Part shown: positions 17,400 through 25,085 of the stretch, piece by piece
Layout of the letters: each line of letters opens with the position of its first letter
How positions within the stretch are numbered: position 1 is the stretch's first letter
Assembly (NCBI RefSeq): GCF_900215435.1
Contig: NZ_OCMY01000002.1
Span: forward strand, 496,001 to 560,000
Direction: 5' to 3'
DNA length: 64,000 nucleotides
DNA from: Candidatus Pantoea floridensis
GTDB lineage: Bacteria > Pseudomonadota > Gammaproteobacteria > Enterobacterales > Enterobacteriaceae
Notes under the pieces: model-generated
Told to the model about the DNA's origin: nothing
The model's input: the letters and a program-made list of their open reading frames with translations, nothing else
Database searches by the model: none
Program-made: the position numbers and the translations under genes

Positions 17400-17567
17400 A
17401 ACTTTTTCGCCAGTCAGTCTCCCAACCGCCTCTATTGCGTCTGGATCACCATGCCAGGCCATGCAACTTAAACAATCTCCGCCACAGTCTAAATTCAATG
17501 TGTCTGGTGTTTTACTCATTGGCTGATTACAGGTCTGGCAATTGTTTTCTTTCACTGGAAGTGGCAT
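17379..17567 (-). CDS. Small cysteine-rich protein, probable zinc-binding
   Basis: This 62-aa frame reads MPLPVKENNCQTCNQPMSKT followed by a segment ending LDCGGDCLSCMAWHGDPD. Five cysteines fall in a CxxC...CxxxCxxC pattern, which suggests one zinc ribbon. I recall similar unnamed small proteins in enterobacteria but cannot give a function. The last residues (VDVCGHR) are translated from repeat copy 4, so the original C-terminus may have been altered by the repeat. The ribosome site is weak. It stands alone between repeat copies 4 and 5. Confidence 0.55.
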   Translation of the reverse strand: MPLPVKENNCQTCNQPMSKTPDTLNLDCGGDCLSCMAWHGDPDAIEAVGRLTGEKVDVCGHR

Positions 17568-17611
17568 CCGATTTTGATTTTCATTTCTATGTTACCTGAC
17601 ATATCACTCTT

Positions 17612-17671
17612 ATGTCCGCAGTTCGCTCATAGCTGACTTTCTTCTGCGTCCGCTTCGCGCCAGAAGCGGAA
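17612..17671 (+). repeat. Double-hairpin intergenic repeat, copy 5
   Basis: ATGTCCGCAGTTCGCTCATA leads into a hairpin GTCCGCT / AGCGGA around CGCGCCAGA. Same orientation as the other copies. It lies just downstream of the quinone reductase gene. Confidence 0.8.
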
Positions 17672-17710
17672 CTCAGTCACCACTTAGCGCACTGATTTTT
17701 AAGGATGCCA

Positions 17711-18694
17711 TTATATGTGTATAAGGACTTTACCGATCACTTTTGCATGTTCCACTGTATAATGAGCGTCGGCTATTTTCTCAAGCGGCAGATTTAAGCC
17801 TATTAAAGGTGCATAACTTCCAGTTTGAAGGCAGGAATTAATATCTTCTGCGCTGGCTTTTTTAACGTCCATGGGAACTTTGTATATATAGACAAAGCGG
17901 AGTACACAGCCGTGCATCATGGCTTTGAGAAGTGGAACAGAAATTGTTTCTGTTGCGCTACTCGTAGCATAAGAGCTAATAACTCCTCCTTGAGACAAAC
18001 AAGCCAGGTTGATATCAAGGTTCTCTTTCAAAGCCACATCGACAATATGATGAACCCCCTGATTATCTGTATTCGCCATGATGATATTTGCCACATCGCC
18101 AGCTGTATGGTCGAGTACTAAATCAGCACCATTAATTTTTGCTATCGCCGCTTGTTGAGCATTTCTCACCGTGGTAACAACCCATGCACCGGCCCATTTA
18201 GCTAATAAAATTGCTGCAGTTCCCACCACTCCAGCTCCGCCATGAATGAGTACCCGGCGGTCTTTAAGGTCACCGTCTGAAAAAAGGCAGCGGTGAGCGG
18301 TAAGGGCTGGAATTCCAAGTGAAGCGCCTGTTTCAAACGAAACATTATCGGGGAGTCTTACAGCCTGACTTGTTGGTACGACAACGAACTCTGCTGCCGT
18401 TCCTGACGCCCGTCCATATTGTGCTTCATAAAGCCAGACACGCTCATTAAGTCGTTCTGACGATACGTTCTCACCAACTGCTTCAATCACACCTGCGCCA
18501 TCCTGATGGGGAATGATGCGGGCATATGGCATGCTCGCAGAGAAAGCTGTTCTTGCCTTGATGTCTGATGGATTGACTCCTGAAACGTAAATACGCACGA
18601 GTACTTCATTCGGACCAGGGCTGGGTTTAGAAACTTCACCAATTTTCAGTACATCATATGCATTACCTTGAGTGTCATAATATGCGGCTTTCAT
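17711..18694 (-). CDS. NADPH:quinone reductase-like MDR-family oxidoreductase
   Basis: This 327-aa medium-chain dehydrogenase/reductase has the GroES-like N-terminus (VLVRIYVSGVNPSDIKAR) and the NADPH motif HGGAGVVGTAAILLAKW. The structural zinc cysteines of true alcohol dehydrogenases are missing, as in QOR/zeta-crystallin enzymes. It probably reduces quinones or unsaturated carbonyls. It is divergent from an HxlR regulator, a frequent arrangement for aldehyde- or quinone-responsive reductases, so induction by an electrophile is likely. Confidence 0.85.
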   Translation of the reverse strand: MKAAYYDTQGNAYDVLKIGEVSKPSPGPNEVLVRIYVSGVNPSDIKARTAFSASMPYARIIPHQDGAGVIEAVGENVSSERLNERVWLYEAQYGRASGTAAEFVVVPTSQAVRLPDNVSFETGASLGIPALTAHRCLFSDGDLKDRRVLIHGGAGVVGTAAILLAKWAGAWVVTTVRNAQQAAIAKINGADLVLDHTAGDVANIIMANTDNQGVHHIVDVALKENLDINLACLSQGGVISSYATSSATETISVPLLKAMMHGCVLRFVYIYKVPMDVKKASAEDINSCLQTGSYAPLIGLNLPLEKIADAHYTVEHAKVIGKVLIHI

Positions 18695-18703
18695 TAGTTG
18701 TAA

Positions 18704-18813
18704 CCCTATGTATGAATTGAAAATAAATCATTATACGTTTTAGTCTTGTTCCTTGGTGTACTTTAAGCTCTATGGATAGTATTTAAAAGTAGGCACTCTT
18801 ATGATACATAGGG
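18704..18813. promoter_or_regulatory. Symmetric inverted repeat in the quinone reductase/HxlR divergent promoter
   Basis: CCCTATGTAT (18704-18713) and ATACATAGGG (18804-18813) are exact reverse complements placed about 90 bp apart, one near each gene start. They may be paired binding sites for the HxlR protein. This is inference from position. Confidence 0.45.
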
Positions 18814-18845
18814 ATAATAAGTATACTAATGGAGTGTCTAAATTG

Positions 18846-19187
18846 ATGAAAATCGAGGAAGAACAGAATTACCAATGCACCGTAGAAGCAACCATTACAG
18901 TAGCCGGGGGTAAATGGAAACCGTTGATCATTTATTATCTGCTCAGTGGAACCAAGCGATTTGGAGAACTTCGTAAACTCATAGGTAGTGTGACGCAGCG
19001 TTCATTGACGCTACAACTTAGAGAACTTGAGGCTCATGGCATTATTTCCCGGAAAATATTTGCAGAGGTCCCCCCACGAGTTGAATATTCACTCACTGAA
19101 TTAGGTTTTACTCTCGCTCCTGTACTCGAGACGATGAAAGCTTGGGGAGATGCCTATGTATCCAGGCAACGAAAAAAGGATCATTAA
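18846..19187 (+). CDS. HxlR-family transcriptional regulator
   Basis: This 113-aa winged-helix regulator has the HxlR signature: YQCTVEATITVAGGKWKPLI near the N-terminus with a conserved Cys, then RFGELRKLIGSVTQRSLTLQ and YSLTELG. HxlR/HypR/QorR proteins use that N-terminal cysteine to sense aldehydes, quinones or oxidants. ATG 18846 is used here; an in-frame ATG at 18801 would add 15 residues but has no clear ribosome site. It is divergent from the quinone reductase gene, its probable target. Confidence 0.85.
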   Translation: MKIEEEQNYQCTVEATITVAGGKWKPLIIYYLLSGTKRFGELRKLIGSVTQRSLTLQLRELEAHGIISRKIFAEVPPRVEYSLTELGFTLAPVLETMKAWGDAYVSRQRKKDH

Positions 19188-19263
19188 TTATGTACCCGTT
19201 TTTGGTGTTGAGTAACCAGCTCACCATTGCGCAGGACATTCCGATGTAAATATCCATTCTTAG

Positions 19264-19300
19264 CTTCCGCTTTTCGCTCACAGCGGACCTTCAGCGTCCA
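19264..19300 (+). repeat. Double-hairpin intergenic repeat, copy 6 (first half only)
   Basis: CTTCCGCTTTTCGCTCACAG followed by CGGACCTT matches the first hairpin; the second hairpin is missing. Confidence 0.7.
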
Positions 19301-19388
19301 ATAACCATTAGTTTGCATTCCGACGAGTTACCGTTTGGCTGATACGCTGGTTCGTTAAAACCTGATCAGAGACGAGTAAAACGGTGAA

Positions 19389-19453
19389 CTTCCGCTTCTC
19401 GCTCATACCGCACAGGGCTCTCATATCTGTCCGCTGCGTGCCAGAAGCGGACA
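19389..19453 (+). repeat. Double-hairpin intergenic repeat, copy 7
   Basis: It begins CTTCCGCTTCTCGCTCATAC and ends with hairpin GTCCGCT / AGCGGAC. About 58 bases from TCGCTCATAC to GGACAT match copy 8 with only three differences. Copies 7 and 8 flank the GNAT gene as direct repeats. Confidence 0.85.
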
Positions 19454-19521
19454 TCTGCGTTCTGGGCCAACACAAACGGGTGAGCGAAAGTAGTCTTATG
19501 TAAAGCGACTGAATTGCTCTC

Positions 19522-20058
19522 TTACTCTGACTTTTTATCCCATTCGGCGTGAGTCAGTGTAAACAGCATGCTGGCGGGCGCATTTGTCACATCCTGAATG
19601 TCCCGTACATATCTGAGTCCGGAATTAGTCAGGACTTTTTGTGATGCCAGGTGGTCTGCTCTTACTACTGCAGAGATATCCGGCAGTTTTAGCTCACCAA
19701 ATCCATAACTGACCGCATGGTTAGCAAACTCTGTCGCCAGCCCTCTTCCCCACGACTCAGCAGAGAACCGATATCCTAGGTTATTGATAGTGGTATTGGC
19801 ATAACTGCGGATATTCAGCCCGCCAAAACCGATGAGCCTTTTAGGATCATCGTTCAGCGAGATAGCCCAGTTTCCGAAACCGTAATCTTCCCAGTGTTTA
19901 AGCCAGCGAGCCAAAACATCACGGGCATAATCAATATCAGGATATGGGCCTGCGGGATTAAATGTATTCGTGGCAGGATCGCCATAAATTCTGAAAAGGT
20001 CATCTGCGTCTGAGGTGATTACAGGCCGAAGATGCAGTCGGGAGGTGGTTAGCCGCAA
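19522..20058 (-). CDS. GNAT-family N-acetyltransferase (RimJ/RimL type)
   Basis: This 178-aa protein starts MRLTTSRLHLRPVITSDADD, typical of the RimJ/RimL branch, and has an acetyl-CoA region ESWGRGLATEFANHAV (Q/RxxGxG/A type). Such enzymes acetylate protein N-termini, amino acids or toxic compounds; the substrate here is unknown. It is a single gene bounded on both sides by nearly identical repeat copies, which suggests gain as a unit. Confidence 0.83.
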   Translation of the reverse strand: MRLTTSRLHLRPVITSDADDLFRIYGDPATNTFNPAGPYPDIDYARDVLARWLKHWEDYGFGNWAISLNDDPKRLIGFGGLNIRSYANTTINNLGYRFSAESWGRGLATEFANHAVSYGFGELKLPDISAVVRADHLASQKVLTNSGLRYVRDIQDVTNAPASMLFTLTHAEWDKKSE

Positions 20059-20183
20059 AATTTCTCCTGAGTTTTTGATTCATTCAATGAGTTATCTTAC
20101 TGTTTTTATAGTCAGAAAATTTCGGCTTCACAACAGCACTGTTATGTTTAATTTGGCAAAATTTGCATGTCGCCATCATTTTG

Positions 20184-20250
20184 ACGTCTGCTCCTCGCTC
20201 ATACCGCACAGGGCTCTCATATCTGTCCGCTCTGTGCCAGAAACGGACAT
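20184..20250 (+). repeat. Double-hairpin intergenic repeat, copy 8
   Basis: It starts GACGTCTGCTCCTCGCTCAT and ends GTCCGCTCTGTGCCAGAAAC plus GGACAT. It is almost identical to copy 7 and has the same orientation. Confidence 0.85.
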
Positions 20251-20323
20251 TGCTAATTTTAAGGTGCATTATTTAAAAGCGGGAAATTTTAAATACCCCA
20301 TGAGATAGTATGGTCTTCCCTTG

Positions 20324-20349
20324 AACATATTCCTTTTATTGAATATGTT
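20324..20349. promoter_or_regulatory. Probable ArsR operator upstream of arsRBC
   Basis: AACATATTC (20324-20332) and GAATATGTT (20341-20349) form a perfect 9-bp inverted repeat with an 8-bp centre about 50 bp before arsR. ArsR-family repressors bind such AT-rich dyads over the promoter. Confidence 0.65.
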
Positions 20350-20402
20350 TTTGTTCTATCCTCTTGCCAATACCTTTAGGCTTTCTTTAATCGGGTTTCA
20401 AC

Positions 20403-20756
20403 ATGTTATCTCTAACCCCACTACAACTTTTTAAAAACCTTTCGGACGAAACACGTCTCACACTGGTGCTGCTGCTGAAAGAAAAGGGAGAGCTCTGTGT
20501 GTGTGAACTCACAGGGGCACTGAACCTTCCTCAGCCTAAAATTTCCCGCCACCTTGCAATGCTGCGATCCAGCGGGTTACTCAGTGACCGGCGCGACGGC
20601 AAGTGGATCCACTATCGCCTGTCTCCACACATGCCAGTGTGGGCGGCTTCTGTCATTGATCAGGCGTGGCTGAGCCAGCGTGACGAAATTCGTGACCTGG
20701 CCGATCATTCACAGCTGGATCATGCCACAACTAACGGCAGGGCTGTCTGCCTGTAA
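20403..20756 (+). CDS. arsR: ArsR arsenite-responsive repressor (E. coli plasmid type)
   Basis: This 117-aa winged-helix repressor has C32 and C34 in ELCVCELT at the position where E. coli ArsR binds As(III); the third Cys of that site is Thr here. The recognition helix is QPKISRHLAMLRSSGLL. It releases the arsRBC promoter when arsenite or antimonite binds. It is the first gene of the operon, and a hairpin with a T run separates it from arsB. Confidence 0.93.
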   Translation: MLSLTPLQLFKNLSDETRLTLVLLLKEKGELCVCELTGALNLPQPKISRHLAMLRSSGLLSDRRDGKWIHYRLSPHMPVWAASVIDQAWLSQRDEIRDLADHSQLDHATTNGRAVCL

Positions 20757-20768
20757 AAAAATTTAGCC

Positions 20769-20798
20769 AAACACATTCGAATTATCGAATGTGTTTTT
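20769..20798 (+). terminator. Hairpin with T run between arsR and arsB
   Basis: Arms AAACACATTCGA (20769-20780) and TCGAATGTGTTT (20785-20796) enclose ATTA and run into five T. It could cut arsB transcription relative to arsR, or stabilise the upstream message. Confidence 0.65.
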
Positions 20799-20828
20799 AG
20801 GCTTCTAAGACTTATCAACGGAGGAAGC

Positions 20829-22112
20829 ATGCTGCTGGCAGGCGCAATTTTTATTCTTACACTGATATTTGTTATCTGGCAGCCACGCGGGCTTAGTATC
20901 GGATGGAGCGCTGTTGCCGGAGCCGCGCTGGCTCTGGCAACCGGCGTGGTTCATATCGGTGATATTCCCGTGGTCTGGCAGATAGTCTGGAACGCAACGG
21001 CCACGTTTATTGCGGTGATCATTATCAGCCTGCTGCTGGATGAATCAGGGTTTTTTGAGTGGTCGGCGCTGCACGTGGCACGCTGGGGCGGCGGCAGCGG
21101 AAAGCTGCTTTTCACCTATATTGTATTGCTGGGAGCGGCGATAGCAGTGCTGTTTGCTAATGATGGCGCGGCGTTGATCCTGACGCCCATCGTGATTGCC
21201 ATGCTGCTGGCACTCGGATTCAGCCAGGGTGCCACGCTGGCGTTCGTGATGGCGGCTGGATTTATCGCTGATACGTCAAGCCTGCCGCTAATCGTGTCTA
21301 ACCTGGTCAATATCGTCTCAGCTGACTTTTTCCATCTGGGATTCAGGGATTACGCTTCGGTCATGGTGCCGGTCAATATCGCTTCGGTGCTGGCTACACT
21401 CGCCATGCTGCACCTCTTTTTCCGCAAGGAGATCCCCGCGCAGTATGATGAAGCCAGGCTCAGGATGCCGCGTGAGGCCATTCGTGATATCAGCACCTTC
21501 CGTGCCGGATGGGTTGTCCTCGTTCTACTGCTGGCGGGCTTCTTTGCGCTGGAACCGCTCGGCGTACCGGTCAGCCTGGTTGCAGCCATCGGCGCGCTAA
21601 TCCTCTGGCTGGTCGCACGGCGCGGCCATGTGATTGATACCCGCAGAGTGCTGCGCAACGCCCCCTGGCAGATTGTGGTGTTTTCACTTGGCATGTATCT
21701 GGTGGTCTATGGACTGCGCAATGCCGGACTGACAGAATATCTGACCGCGCTGCTTAACGATTTTTCCGATGCCGGTGTATGGGGCGCGGCGATGGGAATC
21801 GGATATATCACCGCACTCCTCTCATCAGTAATGAACAACATGCCTACGGTGCTGATTGGCGCACTTTCCATTGATGCCAGCACTGCGCAGGGTGTCGTGC
21901 GTGAAGCAATGATTTACGCCAACATTATCGGCTGCGATCTTGGACCGAAAATCACGCCTATCGGCAGCCTGGCTACGCTGCTGTGGCTGCATGTGCTGTC
22001 CAAGAAAAACATCCGCATCAGCTGGGGATACTACTTCCGGGTCGGTATCGTTATGACGCTGCCGGTAATGACCGTTACGCTTGCTGCGCTCGCGCTGCGC
22101 CTCTCTGTCTGA
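20829..22112 (+). CDS. arsB: ArsB arsenite/antimonite:H+ antiporter
   Basis: This 427-aa inner-membrane protein is the length of ArsB (about 429 aa) and is hydrophobic throughout, with about 12 predicted spans. Segments such as [38 protein letters not shown] and [13 protein letters not shown] are characteristic of ArsB. It exports arsenite. GGAGG precedes the ATG. It lies between arsR and arsC in the usual order. Confidence 0.95.
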   Translation: MLLAGAIFILTLIFVIWQPRGLSIGWSAVAGAALALATGVVHIGDIPVVWQIVWNATATFIAVIIISLLLDESGFFEWSALHVARWGGGSGKLLFTYIVLLGAAIAVLFANDGAALILTPIVIAMLLALGFSQGATLAFVMAAGFIADTSSLPLIVSNLVNIVSADFFHLGFRDYASVMVPVNIASVLATLAMLHLFFRKEIPAQYDEARLRMPREAIRDISTFRAGWVVLVLLLAGFFALEPLGVPVSLVAAIGALILWLVARRGHVIDTRRVLRNAPWQIVVFSLGMYLVVYGLRNAGLTEYLTALLNDFSDAGVWGAAMGIGYITALLSSVMNNMPTVLIGALSIDASTAQGVVREAMIYANIIGCDLGPKITPIGSLATLLWLHVLSKKNIRISWGYYFRVGIVMTLPVMTVTLAALALRLSV

Positions 22113-22159
22113 TGATAATCCGGGGCGGCGTATGCAGCCCCATCACACGAGGTTTTACC

Positions 22160-22588
22160 ATGTCTGACATTACCATTTATCACAATCCCGCCTGCGGCAC
22201 CTCGCGTAATACACTGGCGCTAATCCTGAACAGCGGCGCGGAACCTACCGTTATTCACTACCTTGAAACTCCGCCGACGCGTGAAACTCTTCAGGGGCTG
22301 ATTGAAGCGACGGGAATCGGAGTGCGGGCGCTGCTGCGTAAAAACACAGATCCCTATGAACAGCTGGGCCTCGCCAGCGACAGCTTTACTGATGAACAGT
22401 TGCTGGATGCCATGCTGGCTCACCCGATTCTGATCAACCGTCCGATAGTGGTGACTCCGCTGGGAACGAAGCTTTGCCGCCCTTCCGAAGTCGTGCTGGA
22501 CATTCTGCCTGATCAGCAAAAAGGTTCGTTCACCAAGGAAGATGGCGAAGTGGTGATTGGCGCGGACGGTAAACGCGTCAGCCAGTAA
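22160..22588 (+). CDS. arsC: ArsC arsenate reductase, glutaredoxin-dependent
   Basis: This 142-aa enzyme starts MSDITIYHNPACGTSRNTLA with catalytic C12 followed by the Arg/Ser pattern of the plasmid R773-type arsenate reductases. It reduces arsenate to arsenite with glutathione and glutaredoxin so that ArsB can export it. The start at 22160 is the family start; a longer frame back into arsB is not supported. It ends the arsRBC operon before a strong terminator. Confidence 0.95.
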   Translation: MSDITIYHNPACGTSRNTLALILNSGAEPTVIHYLETPPTRETLQGLIEATGIGVRALLRKNTDPYEQLGLASDSFTDEQLLDAMLAHPILINRPIVVTPLGTKLCRPSEVVLDILPDQQKGSFTKEDGEVVIGADGKRVSQ

Positions 22589-22600
22589 TCAGGCAGGATG

Positions 22601-22628
22601 AAAAAAACCGGCGTTTCGCCGGTTTTTT
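22601..22628. terminator. Shared bidirectional terminator between arsC and arsH
   Basis: AAAAAACCGGC and GCCGGTTTTTT flank a 5-nt loop, giving a T run in both directions. It sits between the convergent arsRBC and arsR2-arsH operons. Confidence 0.92.
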
Positions 22629-23350
22629 CAGATGCTGCGCTGGTTAACTCTGGCAGAGAGCTGCTCCGCGCTCTCCTTTCTCTCGCTGTAGCGGTCGGTC
22701 AGATATTTGCTGCGTCCACGGGTCAGCACGGTGAACTTCATCAGTTCCTCCATCACGTCCACGATGCGCTCGTAATATGCCGATGGCTTCATCCGCCCCG
22801 CTTCATCGAACTCCGCCCAGGCTTTTGCCACCGATGACTGATTAGGAATGGTGATCATGCGCATCCAACGTCCCAGAATGCGCATCTGGTTAACTGCGTT
22901 AAACGACTGGGAGCCGCCGCTGACCTGCATCACCGCCAGCGTTTTGCCCTGTGACGGCCGCACCGCGCCGGTTGAGAGCGGGATCCAGTCAATCTGCGCT
23001 TTCATCACGCCGGTCATTGCACCGTGGCGCTCTGGCGAACACCACACCATGCCTTCAGACCACAACACCAGTTCACGCAGTTCAGCTACTTTAGTGTGTG
23101 TTTCGGGGGCGTCATCGGGAAGTGGCAGCCCGGATGGATTAAAAATTCTGACTTCTGCGCCCATCGCAGTCAGCAGGCGGGCCGCCTCTTCCGTGGCGAA
23201 CCGGCTGAAAGAGCGCTCACGTACTGAACCGTACAGCATCAGTATGCGCGGTGCATGTGCAGGCTCGTCAGCTGCCAGTTTTGCTGTGGTAATCGGTGCA
23301 TCAACCAGGCCAGTATCGATATTGGGTAGCGACATATCCGTTAGATTCAT
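22628..23350 (-). CDS. arsH: ArsH NADPH-dependent FMN reductase / organoarsenical oxidase
   Basis: This 240-aa flavodoxin-like protein has the FMN phosphate site [11 protein letters not shown] and the segment [20 protein letters not shown] diagnostic of ArsH. ArsH oxidises trivalent organoarsenicals to less toxic pentavalent forms and reduces quinones. ATG 23350 is used because its ATGA overlaps the stop of the second arsR, indicating coupled translation; a longer frame has no support. Confidence 0.93.
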   Translation of the reverse strand: MNLTDMSLPNIDTGLVDAPITTAKLAADEPAHAPRILMLYGSVRERSFSRFATEEAARLLTAMGAEVRIFNPSGLPLPDDAPETHTKVAELRELVLWSEGMVWCSPERHGAMTGVMKAQIDWIPLSTGAVRPSQGKTLAVMQVSGGSQSFNAVNQMRILGRWMRMITIPNQSSVAKAWAEFDEAGRMKPSAYYERIVDVMEELMKFTVLTRGRSKYLTDRYSERKESAEQLSARVNQRSI

Positions 23351-23682
23351 TCTGTTCTCTCTGTTAACTGTGTTGGCAGGCTCAGTCCACATCCACCTTC
23401 TCCGCTGCAGCACTCCTCGACGAGAAAGGCCAGCAGCTGCTCCAGACGTTCATACTGTGGCAGGCAAAACAGCGTGCGCCCCTGACGATCCTGACGGATG
23501 AGCCCGACAGACATCAGCGCGGAAAGGTGATGGCTTAGCGTGGATGCGGGTATATCCAGCTGCTTCTGTAAATCGCCAACCGGCAGCCCACCGTGCCCGG
23601 CCTTAACCAGCGTTTTGTAAACGGCCAGCCTTGTCGGATGGCCGAGCTCTTTTAACGCGCTGGCCGCTGTATTCAGATCCAT
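23347..23682 (-). CDS. arsR: ArsR-family repressor with C-terminal Cys sensor
   Basis: This 111-aa winged-helix protein ([18 protein letters not shown] recognition helix) lacks the CVC site of the arsR at 20403. It has ECCSGEGGC with C91, C92 and C98. This spacing (adjacent pair plus a third six residues later) is the arsenite site of Acidithiobacillus-type ArsR. It heads a two-gene operon with arsH and overlaps it by four bases. Two evolutionarily distinct arsenic sensors therefore serve one locus. Confidence 0.92.
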   Translation of the reverse strand: MDLNTAASALKELGHPTRLAVYKTLVKAGHGGLPVGDLQKQLDIPASTLSHHLSALMSVGLIRQDRQGRTLFCLPQYERLEQLLAFLVEECCSGEGGCGLSLPTQLTERTE

Positions 23683-23699
23683 AAAACCTCCTTAAATCC

Positions 23700-23723
23700 A
23701 TATTTCCAGAATAATCGAAATAT
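23700..23723. promoter_or_regulatory. Probable operator of arsR2-arsH
   Basis: ATATTTC (23700-23706) and GAAATAT (23717-23723) form an inverted repeat with a 10-bp centre directly upstream of arsR2. A minus-strand TTGACT and TATTCT pair overlaps it as a likely promoter. Confidence 0.6.
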
Positions 23724-23956
23724 AAATTAAGTCAATCTACCCACTTCTGTTGTTAAACAATCATTCTGGAAAGCATCCATCGGTTGAACTCACAGCTCAT
23801 TGCTGGCCTCCGACATCTGAGTACCAGGAGCGAACGTTGCCAATTCCGCGTAGTATTTATTACAGAATAGCGGATCACAATTTAACCAGGTCGCATTGTA
23901 GTAAAATCAGATGTTAATGTATCTTTTGTTATCGCATGAATTTATAGAGCTTTTAG

Positions 23957-24502
23957 GTGAGATGGGTGAACACTACTTTATCATTAGATGACCTTGGCCC
24001 ACGCATATGTATCATGGGGCCATCAAATAGTGGTAAATCCACACTGGCAAAAGCAATCGCTTCTAAGACGTCATTACCTCTAATTCATCTTGATCAATTG
24101 CATCATTTACCTGATACAAAATGGGTTCCCCGTGAACCAGAAGATTTTTATCGGTTACATGAAGAAGCTGTTCGTGGAGAAAAATGGGTAATAGAGGGCA
24201 ATTACACCAAGTGTATTTATTCCCGACTTGAACGTGCTACAGGGCTGATATTGCTTGATGTGCCAATGGCGATAGCGCTGCAGCGCTATATACGCCGATG
24301 TTACTCGTCAAAGCCCAGGATCGGTGGTCTCAATATCCGAAGAGAGCATGTGACGTGGGAAATGCTTAAATACATTGTGCATATTGCGCCTAAAAACCAC
24401 CATCTTCACAAGAAGATTTTCGAGCAGGTAACCATTCCAAAAGTGATGTTGACATTACCTCGTGATATTAAGACCTGCTATCAAAGCTGGGATATTTCAT
24501 AA
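23957..24502 (+). CDS. P-loop NTPase, adenylate kinase/topology-modulation (FlaR-like) family
   Basis: This protein of about 181 aa has a Walker A motif GPSNSGKST near residue 21, then LIHLDQLHHLPDTKWVPREP and WVIEGNYTKCIYSRLERATG, the pattern of small kinase-like proteins named DNA topology modulation protein FlaR. These probably phosphorylate a small molecule; no substrate is established. The start is unclear (GTG 23957 or GTG 23966). Codon use is AT-rich compared with the flanks, as for other island genes. Confidence 0.75.
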   Translation: MRWVNTTLSLDDLGPRICIMGPSNSGKSTLAKAIASKTSLPLIHLDQLHHLPDTKWVPREPEDFYRLHEEAVRGEKWVIEGNYTKCIYSRLERATGLILLDVPMAIALQRYIRRCYSSKPRIGGLNIRREHVTWEMLKYIVHIAPKNHHLHKKIFEQVTIPKVMLTLPRDIKTCYQSWDIS

Positions 24503-24693
24503 TGGTTTAAGATGATTAATATGCTTCCGAAAATAGTCAATCATTCATCGAAGGCTATACCTCGCATAATTTAATTACCGGGCACGTCCAATGTGCTGGG
24601 AAGGTCCTCAAACCTGTCTGCTGTTTGCTCACTGCTGCCCTTTTGGCTTTGCCTACGACACTTGAACGCCAAGAAGGGATTAGGCAAAGTTTT

Positions 24694-24957
24694 TTAATGC
24701 CCATGAACTGTTAGCCCCACCATCCTGACCACGATCGGGCGTACAAATAGTATGCAGACAAAGGCGGCGGGCATGGCGACCTTGTAAGCATTGATAACAT
24801 TTAACATATAATGAGGCCCGAAACCGAATTCCGAAAAGGTAATAACTAAACTCATCAGAAAGGCCATGATGGTCGCCATATAAAGCGCAAAGATGTAAGG
24901 TGAAGTGTGTTTTGGAAAGCGTATTCTGGCGATCTTTTTCGTTGTTGCATCCGTCAT
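24694..24957 (-). CDS. DUF2798 small membrane protein
   Basis: This 87-aa protein has two hydrophobic helices (about residues 19-43 and 55-78) with the FPKHTSPYIFALYMATIMAF pattern of DUF2798 proteins. It is an inner-membrane protein of unknown function. It is divergent from a LysR gene 128 bp away, a common arrangement for this family, so it is probably LysR-controlled. Confidence 0.8.
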   Translation of the reverse strand: MTDATTKKIARIRFPKHTSPYIFALYMATIMAFLMSLVITFSEFGFGPHYMLNVINAYKVAMPAAFVCILFVRPIVVRMVGLTVHGH

Positions 24958-25085
24958 AGTGTTACCCTGTTTAACCGAGAGTTAGCGAAACAGTCGCAAA
25001 GCTACCAAGTAAGTCAACGTGTTAGTAGAACGGTTCAGCTTTAATCACCATTAAGTAAAAGTAACGAATTTTGCATTGAGGTCTT

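Larger units (their letters stand above)
19188..19521. other. Intergenic region with two repeat copies
   Basis: The 334-bp gap between the HxlR and GNAT genes contains repeat copy 6 (half copy) and copy 7. I see no gene here. Confidence 0.6.
20059..20402. other. Intergenic region with repeat copy 8 and the ars promoter
   Basis: This 344-bp gap contains repeat copy 8 and the arsR operator-like inverted repeat (20324-20349). A 61-codon minus-strand frame here (NVRFWHRAD) is translated repeat and not a gene. Confidence 0.6.

Noticed and set aside
13192..20250. Classic integron attC array
   Set aside because: The hairpins resemble attC in layout, but I do not see the conserved GTTRRRY/RYYYAAC core sites, and no integrase gene is in the window.
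13192..20250. CRISPR array
   Set aside because: Repeats are 60-70 bp, imperfect, and separated by whole genes; no cas gene is seen.
20084..20269. 61-codon minus-strand frame with NVRFWHRAD
   Set aside because: Translated repeat copy 8; no ribosome site.
24600..24680. Ninth copy of the double-hairpin repeat
   Set aside because: CTGTCTGCTGTTTGCTCACT resembles the first half but the second half does not fit; too degenerate to count.
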